DNA of 8,306 nucleotides from Pseudomonadota bacterium (GTDB taxonomy: Bacteria; Pseudomonadota; Gammaproteobacteria; Burkholderiales; Burkholderiaceae_F). The translations under genes were made by a program, and so were the position numbers. The first letter of the stretch is position 1. Every line of letters starts with the position of its first letter. The notes under the pieces are model-generated. The model ran no database searches and was not told the origin of the DNA. It saw nothing but the letters and a program-made list of their open reading frames with translations. Positions 1 through 5,692 of the stretch are shown in pieces. The DNA lies in NCBI GenBank assembly GCA_021823635.1, contig JAKANT010000050.1, positions 1 to 8,306 on the forward strand, in the 5' to 3' direction.

Positions 1-699
1 GCCGGCCTGTCGATCGCCGACATCGCCGCCGGCATGTACGCCTACAGCGCCGTGCTCGCCGCGCTGCTCGAGCGCGGGCGCACCGGCCGCGGCAAGCGGC
101 TCGAGATCTCGATGCTCGAGGCGATGGCCGAGTGGATGGGCTTCCCGCTGTACTACACGCTCGACGGTCAGCCGCCGCCGCAGCGCACGGGTGCCTCGCA
201 TGCGGCGATCTTTCCCTACGGCCCGTTCACTTGCGGTGACGGGCGTACCGTGGTGCTTGCCGTGCAACACGACCGCGAGTGGGCGACCTTCTGCGACAAG
301 GTGCTGCACCGCCCCGAGCTGGCGGCCCAATACAAGGGCAATGCCAAGCGCCTGGCCGAGCGCGATACGCTGCGCGGCATCATCGACGCAGTGTGCGCCG
401 AGCTCACGGCAGACCAGCTCGTCGAACGACTGGAGGCCGCGCAGATCGCCTACGGCCGCCTCAACGAGATGGCCGACCTTTGGCGGCACGAGCAGCTGCA
501 GGCGCGCGGGCGCTGGACCGAGATCGCGACGCCGGGCGGCGTGGTGCCTGCGCTGTATCCGCCGCACCATGTCTCGGGTGAGCCGCCACCGCCCATGGGG
601 GCGGTGCCGGCGCTCGGCCAGCACACCGACGCGATCCTTTCGGAACTCGGCCTGGGCGCAGCGGAGATCGCGGCGCTGCGCGCGGAGCACGCAGTGTGA
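1..699 (+). CDS. CaiB/BaiF (family III) CoA-transferase, C-terminal part
   Basis: The frame is open from the first base to the TGA at 697-699, so this is the last 232 residues of a protein whose family usually has about 390-410; the N-terminal Rossmann-like part lies outside the window. Family III CoA-transferases move CoA from one acyl-CoA to a free carboxylate through an aspartyl-CoA intermediate. Visible family signatures are the segment SIADIAAGMYAY (window residues 4-15), a helix ILAALLxRxxTGxG-like (VLAALLERGRTGRG), and EISMLEAMAEWM. The Asp at window residue 7 (bases 19-21) sits where the family's catalytic Asp is expected; that assignment is from memory of the Frc/CaiB motif, not an alignment. 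The C-terminal part carries the usual LGQHTDAILSELG-like ending. It is followed after 19 nt by the MmgE/PrpD gene and probably performs the activation step of the CoA pathway encoded downstream. The acid substrate is unknown. Family assignment is firm. Confidence 0.93.
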   Translation, partial: AGLSIADIAAGMYAYSAVLAALLERGRTGRGKRLEISMLEAMAEWMGFPLYYTLDGQPPPQRTGASHAAIFPYGPFTCGDGRTVVLAVQHDREWATFCDKVLHRPELAAQYKGNAKRLAERDTLRGIIDAVCAELTADQLVERLEAAQIAYGRLNEMADLWRHEQLQARGRWTEIATPGGVVPALYPPHHVSGEPPPPMGAVPALGQHTDAILSELGLGAAEIAALRAEHAV

Positions 700-707
700 A
701 CCGCAAC

Positions 708-712
708 GGAGA
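708..712 (+). promoter_or_regulatory. Shine-Dalgarno site deciding the MmgE/PrpD start
   Basis: GGAGA lies 6 nt before the ATG at 719. The same frame is open much further upstream (to beyond 191), but that stretch is antisense-like arginine-rich sequence inside the CoA-transferase gene, so this site and the start of recognisable family sequence fix the start at 719. Confidence 0.7.
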
Positions 713-718
713 TTCGGC

Positions 719-2077
719 ATGAACGACCATCCGTCGGCGGCGCTCGCGACCTTCGCCGCCGCGCTGAAGACCGACACGATTCCGGCGCCGGTGCTGCGCC
801 GCACCGAAGACCTGTTCCTCGACTGGCTCGGCTCCACCCTGGCGGGCCGGCGTGCGCGCGCCGTGCAGGCGTTGGAGCGCTACGCCAGCGCGATGGGTCC
901 GGCCAACGGCCCGGCCGAGGTACTGATCGCGCGCCGCGGTACGTCGCCGCACTTCGCGGCGATGGTCAACGCGGCGGCCTCGCATGTGGTCGAGCAGGAC
1001 GACGTGCACAACGGTTCGGTATTCCACCCGGCCGCGGTCGTGTTCCCGGCCGCGCTGGCCACGGCTCAGGCTACGGGCGCCAGCGGGCGCGAGTTCCTCG
1101 CTGCTGCTGTGGCGGGCTACGAGGTCGGCATCCGCGTCGGCGAGTTTCTGGGTCGCACGCATTACCGCATCTTCCACACCACCGCCACTGCCGGGACACT
1201 GGCCGCCGCGGCCGCGGCCGGCCGGCTGCTCGGCCTGGACGCCGAGCGCATGCTGCACGCCTTCGGCAGCGCCGGCACGCAGGCTGCGGGGCTGTGGGAG
1301 TTCCTGCGCGACGCGGCCGATTCCAAGCAGCTGCACTGCGCCCATGCCGCCTCAGCGGGGCTGGCCTCGGCCTGGCTCGCGAAGGACGGCTTCACTGGCG
1401 CGCGCCGCATCCTCGAAGGCGAGCAGGGCATGGCCGCGGGCATGTCGGACGACGCCGACCCGGCCCGGCTCACCGATGGCCTCGGGCAGCGCTGGGCGAC
1501 GGCCGAGACGTCGTTCAAATATCACGCCTCGTGCCGGCACACGCATCCGAGCGCCGACGCGTTGCTTGTCCTGATGCGCGAGCACCGTCTGGCTGCCGAC
1601 GACATCGCCGAAGTGCAGGCACACGTGCACCAGGGCGCGATCGACGTGCTCGGCCGGGTGCGCGTGCCGTCCACCGTGCACCAGGCCAAATTCTCGATGG
1701 GCACCGTGCTCGGGCTGGTGGCCGAGTTCGGACACGCCGGCTTGAACGAGTTCGACCGCCACTTCCTCGCGCCACGTGTTGCCGCGTTTCGCGAACGGGT
1801 GACGATGCAACTCGACCCCGAGGTGGACGCCGCCTACCCGCAGCGCTGGATCGGCAAAGTGACGGTTCGTACGCGCGACGGGCGGATGCTGAGCGCGCGC
1901 GTCGACGAGCCCAAGGGCGACCCGGGCAACACGCTGAGCCGGACCGAGTTGGAGGACAAAGCGCGCCGGCTCGCCGCCTACGGCGATGCGGCCACGCCAG
2001 CCGAGATGGATGCACTGATCTCGCGCGTCTGGTCGCTTGAGTGCGCGCCGCAACTCGGACGCCTGCTGGCCACGTAA
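719..2077 (+). CDS. MmgE/PrpD family protein (dehydratase/decarboxylase-like)
   Basis: A 452-residue protein, the normal length for the MmgE/PrpD family, which includes 2-methylcitrate dehydratase (PrpD), cis-aconitate decarboxylase and related enzymes acting on tricarboxylates. Family signatures seen: an N-terminal helical domain with LxDWLGSTLAG (about residues 37-47); the conserved HVVEQDDVHNGSVFHPAA segment with H89, D94, D95, H97 and H103; AGYEVGIRVG; the second-domain block KYHASCRHTHPSADAL with K267, H269, C272, H274 and H276; and QAKFSMGTVLGLV. The start at 719 is supported by a GGAGA site. It lies 19 nt after the CoA-transferase and 21 nt before the HpcH/HpaI lyase, so co-transcription is likely. 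Its role is probably dehydration or rearrangement of a branched carboxylate, or of its CoA ester, in the same pathway. Substrates of this family cannot be predicted from sequence alone, so no symbol is given. Confidence 0.92.
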   Translation: MNDHPSAALATFAAALKTDTIPAPVLRRTEDLFLDWLGSTLAGRRARAVQALERYASAMGPANGPAEVLIARRGTSPHFAAMVNAAASHVVEQDDVHNGSVFHPAAVVFPAALATAQATGASGREFLAAAVAGYEVGIRVGEFLGRTHYRIFHTTATAGTLAAAAAAGRLLGLDAERMLHAFGSAGTQAAGLWEFLRDAADSKQLHCAHAASAGLASAWLAKDGFTGARRILEGEQGMAAGMSDDADPARLTDGLGQRWATAETSFKYHASCRHTHPSADALLVLMREHRLAADDIAEVQAHVHQGAIDVLGRVRVPSTVHQAKFSMGTVLGLVAEFGHAGLNEFDRHFLAPRVAAFRERVTMQLDPEVDAAYPQRWIGKVTVRTRDGRMLSARVDEPKGDPGNTLSRTELEDKARRLAAYGDAATPAEMDALISRVWSLECAPQLGRLLAT

Positions 2078-2098
2078 GCCGCGGCGAGGGGGAGCTCG

Positions 2099-2935
2099 AT
2101 GACCGACGCAGCGACTTCAGCGCGACAGCCGCACACGTACCTGTTCGTGCCTGCCGACCGCCCCGAGCGTTATGCCAAGGCGCGCGCGGCCGGCGCGGAC
2201 GCGGTGATCGTCGACCTCGAAGATGCCGTGGCGCCCGACGCGAAGCGGCGTGCGCGCGACGCGCTGGCCGATGCGCTCGACGAAGCCGCGCCGGTGATCG
2301 TGCGCGTCAACGCCGCCGGCACGCCGTGGTACGAGGATGACCTCGAGCTGTGCCGCCACCCCGGTGTCGCCGCGGTGATGCTGCCCAAGGCCGACGGCAT
2401 CGATGCCGTGTGCCACGCCTTCGAAGCCACGTTCAAGGACCTGCTGCCGATCATCGAGTCGGCGCGCGGCGTGGAGGAAGTGCGCGCCATCGCCCGCGTG
2501 CCTGGTGTCGTACGGCTGGCCTTCGGCAGCATCGACCTCGCCATTGATCTGGGCATCGACTGCGCGCCCGACGGCGGCGAAGCCGAATTGCAGCCCTATC
2601 GGGCCCAAGTGGTGCTGGCCTCGCGGCTGGGCGGCCTGGCGGCGCCGGTCGACGGTGTGAGCACCGCGATCGACGACCCCGAGCGGCTGCGCGCCGACGC
2701 CGAGCGTTCGCGCCGGCTTGGCTTCGGCGCCAAGCTGTGCATCCATCCGAAGCAGATCCCCGTCGTGCAGGCGGCGTTCACGCCCGATGCGCAGCGTGTC
2801 GCCTGGGCGCAGCGCGTCTGTGCCGCGTTCGCGGCCTCGGGTGGCGCCGCCGTGGCGCTGGACGGCCAGATGATCGACATGCCGGTCGTCGAGCGCGCGC
2901 GTGCGGTGCTGCGCAGCGCCGGGCTCGCGACCTGA
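2099..2935 (+). CDS. HpcH/HpaI aldolase / CitE-like lyase
   Basis: A 278-residue TIM-barrel protein of the CitE branch of the HpcH/HpaI family, Mg-dependent C-C lyases that cleave beta-hydroxyacyl-CoA esters such as citryl-, malyl- or citramalyl-CoA. Motifs in order: LFVPADRPERYAKA (residues 15-28), IVDLEDAVAPDAK (37-49), IVRVNAAGT with R69, VMLPKADG (93-100), IIESARGV with E120, LAFGSIDLAIDLG with D146, APVDGVS, and GFGAKLCIHPKQI near the C-terminus. E120 and D146 fit the family's two carboxylate metal ligands, and R69 the substrate-binding Arg. The start ATG at 2099 follows a strong GAGGGGGAG at 2086-2093. It sits between the MmgE/PrpD gene and a citryl-CoA-lyase-like gene; there are no citrate lyase alpha, gamma or ACP-modifying genes, so it is a stand-alone CoA-ester lyase, not a citrate lyase subunit. 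A parallel is the citramalyl-CoA lyase of itaconate degradation, but that specificity is only a guess. Confidence 0.92.
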   Translation: MTDAATSARQPHTYLFVPADRPERYAKARAAGADAVIVDLEDAVAPDAKRRARDALADALDEAAPVIVRVNAAGTPWYEDDLELCRHPGVAAVMLPKADGIDAVCHAFEATFKDLLPIIESARGVEEVRAIARVPGVVRLAFGSIDLAIDLGIDCAPDGGEAELQPYRAQVVLASRLGGLAAPVDGVSTAIDDPERLRADAERSRRLGFGAKLCIHPKQIPVVQAAFTPDAQRVAWAQRVCAAFAASGGAAVALDGQMIDMPVVERARAVLRSAGLAT

Positions 2936-2959
2936 GTGCCTATTGCTATTCGCCATGAC

Positions 2960-2964
2960 GAGGA
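2960..2964 (+). promoter_or_regulatory. Shine-Dalgarno site deciding the citryl-CoA-lyase-like start
   Basis: GAGGA lies 5 nt before the ATG at 2970. An in-frame ATG at 2955 would add only MTRTS and has no such site before it; an in-frame ATG at 2901 lies inside the preceding gene. The start at 2970 is therefore preferred. Confidence 0.65.
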
Positions 2965-2969
2965 CCTCC

Positions 2970-3761
2970 ATGCCCCGTAAGACCAAACCGATCCGCTCCG
3001 ACATCGCCTGGAGCACACCGGACCGCATCGTGGTGCGCGGCCGCAGCCTGCCCGACGAACTGCTGGGCAACATCAGCCTGGGCGACCTGGCCTGGCTGCT
3101 GCTGGTTGGCCGCATGCCCACGCCGCAGGAATCGACCGTGTTCAACGCGGTCGCGGTCACGCTGGTCGAGCACGGCATCACGCCCAGTGCGCTCGCGGCA
3201 CGCCTCACCTACGCCGGCGCGCCCGAGTCGCTGCAGGCCGCGGTGGCGGCCGGCCTGTGCGGTTTGGGCTCGGTGTTCGTCGGCTCCACCGAGGGGACCG
3301 CGAAGATGCTCTATGAGGCGTTGCCACCGGGCACGAAGGGCGCCGATCTCGAGAAGATCGCGTGCGACGTGGTCGCGGGCTACCGAGCGCGCGGCCAGAT
3401 CGTGCCGGGCCTCGGCCATCCGCTGCACAAGCCGGTGGACCCGCGTGCGCCGCGGCTGTTCGCGATCGCCGCCGAGAACGGCTTCTCACGCGACTACGTG
3501 AAGCTCGAGCAGCTGATCTGCGCCGAGGCCGAGCGCAGCACCGGCAAGATGCTCCCGGTGAACGCCACCGGCGCGATCGGCGCGATCTGCTGCGAGCTCG
3601 GACTGCCCTGGCAGATCGTGCGCGGCGTCGGTGTATTCGCGCGCGCGATCGGCCTGGTGGGCCACATCCTCGAGGAAAGCAACAACCCGATGGCGGTGGA
3701 GATCTGGCAACGCGTCGAGGACGAGGCCACCGCGCATGTGCGCCCCGGCGCGCGCGACTGA
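2970..3761 (+). CDS. Citryl-CoA lyase-type citrate synthase-fold protein
   Basis: A 263-residue protein matching the C-terminal catalytic half of citrate synthase, the size of the stand-alone citryl-CoA lyases (citrate synthases have about 370-430). Family landmarks: GDLAWLLLVGRMPTPQE (residues 38-54); VEHGITPSALAAR (66-78) with H68 at the position of the first catalytic His; GLGSVFVGSTEGTAK (98-112); PGLGHPLHKPVDPRAPRL (146-163), equivalent to the GHRVYKxxDPR block of citrate synthase, with H150 kept but the following Arg replaced by Pro; LPVNATGAIGAI (195-206); and LVGHILEE. The third catalytic residue, an Asp in an N-x-D-like context, appears to be T200 or a neighbour here, so the chemistry may be lyase-only or altered. 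It follows the CitE-like lyase by 34 nt. Two potential CoA-ester lyases in tandem suggest they act on related or successive intermediates, or form one enzyme. The fold is certain; the exact reaction is not. Confidence 0.85.
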   Translation: MPRKTKPIRSDIAWSTPDRIVVRGRSLPDELLGNISLGDLAWLLLVGRMPTPQESTVFNAVAVTLVEHGITPSALAARLTYAGAPESLQAAVAAGLCGLGSVFVGSTEGTAKMLYEALPPGTKGADLEKIACDVVAGYRARGQIVPGLGHPLHKPVDPRAPRLFAIAAENGFSRDYVKLEQLICAEAERSTGKMLPVNATGAIGAICCELGLPWQIVRGVGVFARAIGLVGHILEESNNPMAVEIWQRVEDEATAHVRPGARD

Positions 3762-3775
3762 GTAACTGAAGTTAC
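3762..3775 (+). promoter_or_regulatory. 14-bp dyad before bioB, possible operator
   Basis: GTAACT-GA-AGTTAC starts right after the stop codon of the preceding gene and ends 12 nt before the bioB ATG. The arms are perfect 6-bp inverted repeats. It is AT-richer than everything around it and lies in the only non-coding gap before bioB. It does not match the BioR or BirA operator patterns I know. It may be a regulator site or a small RNA hairpin (5-bp stem, TGAA loop) near the ribosome-binding region. No clear -35/-10 promoter is visible in the gap. Confidence 0.35.
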
Positions 3776-3787
3776 GATGTTCCGAGA

Positions 3788-4792
3788 ATGAACGAGACCC
3801 CTACCATCGCGACGGTTCCGGTCGCGTCGACCGCTTCGCGGCGTGCCGTCTTGCAGCCGCTCGCGCGCTGGCCGGTCGACCGGGTCGAGGCACTGTTCGA
3901 GCTGCCCTTCAACGACCTGATCTACCGCGCGCAGCAGGTCCACCGCGAGCATTTCGACGCCAACGAGGTGCAGCTGTCGACCCTACTGTCGATCAAGACC
4001 GGCGGTTGCCCGGAGGACTGCGGCTACTGCCCGCAATCGGTCCACTTCGACACCGGCGTCGTCGCGGGCAAGCTGCTCGACGTGAGCGAGGTGGCCGCGG
4101 CGGCGCGCGCGGCGCGTGCGCAGGGCGCGACGCGCTTTTGCATGGGTGCGGCGTGGCGCGAGCCTAAGGACCGCGACATCGAGAAGGTGGTCGAGCTGGT
4201 GCGCGCGGTGAAGGCCGAGGGGCTCGAGGCCTGCTGCACGCTGGGCATGCTCAGCGACGGCCAGGCGCAGGCGCTGAAGTCCGCCGGACTCGACTACTAC
4301 AACCACAACCTGGACACCGCGCCCGAGGCCTACGGCCGCATCATCTCGACACGCACCTACGACGATCGGCTGCGCACGCTCGACCGCGTGCGCGAAGCCG
4401 GCATCCGTGTGTGCTGCGGCGGCATCGTCGGGATGGGCGAGTCGCGCCGCGAGCGCGCCGGGCTGGTGGCACAGCTCGCCAACCTCGAGCCCTACCCGGA
4501 GTCGGTACCGATCAACCAGCTGGTGCGCGTCGAGGGCACGCCGCTGGCCGATGCGGAACCGCTCGAGCCGCTGGAGTTCGTGCGCACGATCGCGGTGACG
4601 CGCATCACCATGCCGCGCGCGCGGGTGCGGCTGTCCGCCGGGCGGCGCGAGATGAGCGACGCGGTGCAGGCACTGTGCTTCCTCGCCGGCGCGAACTCGA
4701 TCTTCTACGGCGACAAGCTGCTGACCACTGGTAACCCGGACTGGCAGGCCGACCAGCGCCTGCTCGCGTCGCTGGGCATGCGCACCTGCTGA
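3788..4792 (+). CDS. bioB: Biotin synthase
   Basis: A 334-residue radical SAM enzyme that inserts sulfur into dethiobiotin to make biotin, the last step of biotin synthesis, in the cytoplasm. The radical SAM motif is KTGGCPEDCGYCPQS, with C74, C78 and C81 binding the [4Fe-4S] cluster. The [2Fe-2S] ligands are also present: C118 (RFCMGAA), C149 (EACCTLG), C209 (VCCGGIVGMGE) and the Arg in VRLSAGR. YYNHNLDT and the C-terminal AGANSIFYGDKLLTTGNP are typical BioB sequence, and the length is close to the E. coli enzyme (346). The start at 3788 is the only ATG before the conserved region; about 27 N-terminal residues are not conserved. No other bio genes are in view. The gene follows a citryl-CoA-lyase-like gene by 26 nt and precedes panD by 9 nt, an uncommon association that ties biotin and CoA-precursor synthesis together. 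Confidence 0.98.
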   Translation: MNETPTIATVPVASTASRRAVLQPLARWPVDRVEALFELPFNDLIYRAQQVHREHFDANEVQLSTLLSIKTGGCPEDCGYCPQSVHFDTGVVAGKLLDVSEVAAAARAARAQGATRFCMGAAWREPKDRDIEKVVELVRAVKAEGLEACCTLGMLSDGQAQALKSAGLDYYNHNLDTAPEAYGRIISTRTYDDRLRTLDRVREAGIRVCCGGIVGMGESRRERAGLVAQLANLEPYPESVPINQLVRVEGTPLADAEPLEPLEFVRTIAVTRITMPRARVRLSAGRREMSDAVQALCFLAGANSIFYGDKLLTTGNPDWQADQRLLASLGMRTC

Positions 4793-4801
4793 GGCACTGC
4801 C

Positions 4802-5188
4802 ATGTTTCGCTTGATGCTCAAGTCGAAGATCCATCGCGCCACCGTGACCGCCTGCGAACTGCATTACGAGGGCTCGTGCGCCATCGACGAGGACCTGCTC
4901 GACGCCGCCGACCTGCGAGAGAACGAGCAGGTGCACGTCTGGAATATCGCCAACGGCGAGCGCTTCGTGACGTATGTGATCCGCGGCGAGCGCGGCAGCG
5001 GCATCGTGTCGTTGAACGGTTCGGCCGCGCGCCGCGCCGCGCCCGGCGACCTGGTCATCATCGCCGCCTTCGGCCTTGTGGCCGAGGCCGAACTCGACCG
5101 CGTGCGGCCGCGCCTGGTGTTCGTCGACGCCCGCAACCGCATCCGCGAGACGCGCTCGGATATCCCCGTCCAGGCGGACGAGGCATGA
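4802..5188 (+). CDS. panD: Aspartate 1-decarboxylase
   Basis: A 128-residue pyruvoyl enzyme that makes beta-alanine from L-aspartate for pantothenate and CoA synthesis. The proenzyme cleaves itself at Gly24-Ser25 (HYEGSCAID), and Ser25 becomes the pyruvoyl group. The family residues K9, H11, R54, T57, Y58 and the N72-G73 turn are all at the E. coli numbering, and the length is normal, so the enzyme should be active. A GAGG at 4791-4794 overlaps the bioB stop and serves the ATG at 4802, which suggests translational linkage with bioB. The last bases overlap the panB start (ATGA, 5185-5188). The panB that follows is destroyed and no panC is present, so the other pantothenate genes must be elsewhere or the pathway is incomplete. 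Confidence 0.98.
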   Translation: MFRLMLKSKIHRATVTACELHYEGSCAIDEDLLDAADLRENEQVHVWNIANGERFVTYVIRGERGSGIVSLNGSAARRAAPGDLVIIAAFGLVAEAELDRVRPRLVFVDARNRIRETRSDIPVQADEA

Positions 5189-5383
5189 CCGCGCCCGCTG
5201 CCCCATCGGCCGAACGCAAGGCAGTGTCGCTGGTGCGCCTGCGCGCGATGCTCGCCGCGGGCGAGAAGATCGCGATGCTGACCGCCTACGACGCCGGCGG
5301 CGACTGCCTGCTCGTCGGCGATTCGCTCGGCATGGAGGGTGCAGCGCGGCTCCAGCACGGTGCCGGTGACGCTCGACGAGGTG
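5185..5383 (+). pseudogene. panB: panB remnant (3-methyl-2-oxobutanoate hydroxymethyltransferase), broken
   Basis: The ATG at 5185 overlaps the panD stop. Residues 1-37 read as a good PanB N-terminus ending AGEKIAMLTAYDA, and GGDCLLVGDSLGM follows directly (Asp46 being the family's metal-binding Asp of VGDSLGM). Intact PanB has about ten more residues between TAYDA and the V/LVGDS block, so about 30 nt seem deleted in frame. After M50 (5332-5334) the frame shifts: bases 5339-5383, one frame on, encode VQRGSSTVPVTLDEV, which matches the PanB segment VxQGxxSTxPVTLDE. Homology stops at 5383; about 200 C-terminal residues, including the catalytic Glu, are missing. The original frame stays open by chance to 5700 but codes for unrelated Arg-rich sequence. 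PanB would make ketopantoate for CoA; this copy cannot. A sequencing error could explain the shift but not the deletion and truncation together. Confidence 0.88.
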
Positions 5384-5384
5384 C

Positions 5385-5609
5385 CATCTGCTCGGCCAAT
5401 GTGAGGTTCAGGAATTCGCGGGGAGCGATTACGCCTTTCGCATCTTCGTTGCGAAGCCGGTGTGGTCGCAGGTGCTGGCCGAGTTGGCCGAGGAGACCGA
5501 CTATGACAACTTCAAGTCCGAAGTTGCCCGCCATCAGGGCAAGGCGGGATGCGCCTACGAGCACTGTCTGCACGAGGTATGGTCCGTCATGTACAAGCTG
5601 CAAAAGTGA
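5385..5609 (+). pseudogene. C-terminal fragment of a small conserved-type cassette protein
   Basis: A frame open from 5370 to the TGA at 5607-5609 that has no ATG. From about 5403 it reads like a genuine protein end: EVQEFAGSDYAFRIFVAK, then PVWSQVLAELAEETDYDNFK, then a stretch ending VWSVMYKLQK. I recall small uncharacterised bacterial proteins of about 90-130 residues ending with the same pattern, (S/T)DYxYR(I/V)xV...(D/E)xDYxNFK...(E/D)VW(S/A)xxYxLQ; this is memory, not a search. About the last 70 residues are present and the N-terminus is lost at the panB junction. A GTG at 5460 could start a 49-residue product but leaves out conserved sequence. The codon use is less GC-biased than in neighbouring genes. 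The stop lies 12 nt before the attC-like site, as for a cassette gene. Function unknown. Confidence 0.65.
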
Positions 5610-5621
5610 TGGAAGGCCGCC

Positions 5622-5685
5622 GCCGAACAACCGGTCGCAGCGCACGGTCCGCGGCGCGGCCCGCCGCCGAACCGGCGCGTTAGCG
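5622..5685 (+). other. Integron attC-like recombination site
   Basis: A 64-bp imperfect palindrome between two small ORFs. The left end is GCCGAAC followed by AA (5622-5630), and the right end is GTTAGCG (5679-5685), fitting the RYYYAAC / GTTRRRY core sites at the invariant AAC and GTT. Next inward, CCGGT (5631-5635) pairs with ACCGG (5671-5675), and a central hairpin GCGGCG (5651-5656) / CGCCGC (5662-5667) has a 5-nt loop. The GCAGCG at 5637-5642 and the following ACGGTCCG match the GCAGCGGACGG-like inner arm of GC-rich attC sites of Xanthomonas/Pseudomonas type. The outer four bases of the core sites do not pair, which is expected when the last six bases belong to the next cassette. There is no T-run, so a rho-independent terminator is a poor alternative. 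Not tested with a covariance model. Confidence 0.72.
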
Positions 5686-5692
5686 CCTCACC

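Noticed and set aside
191..718. Upstream extension of the MmgE/PrpD frame
   Set aside because: It overlaps the CoA-transferase gene, has shadow-type Arg/Ser-rich composition, and the true start at 719 has its own ribosome-binding site.
3983..5206. A 407-residue open frame on the - strand opposite bioB and panD, and similar long antisense frames at 2117-3208 and 461-1345
   Set aside because: They lie fully opposite well-recognised genes, are Arg/Ala/His-rich with no family motif, and are what high-GC codon bias produces by chance.
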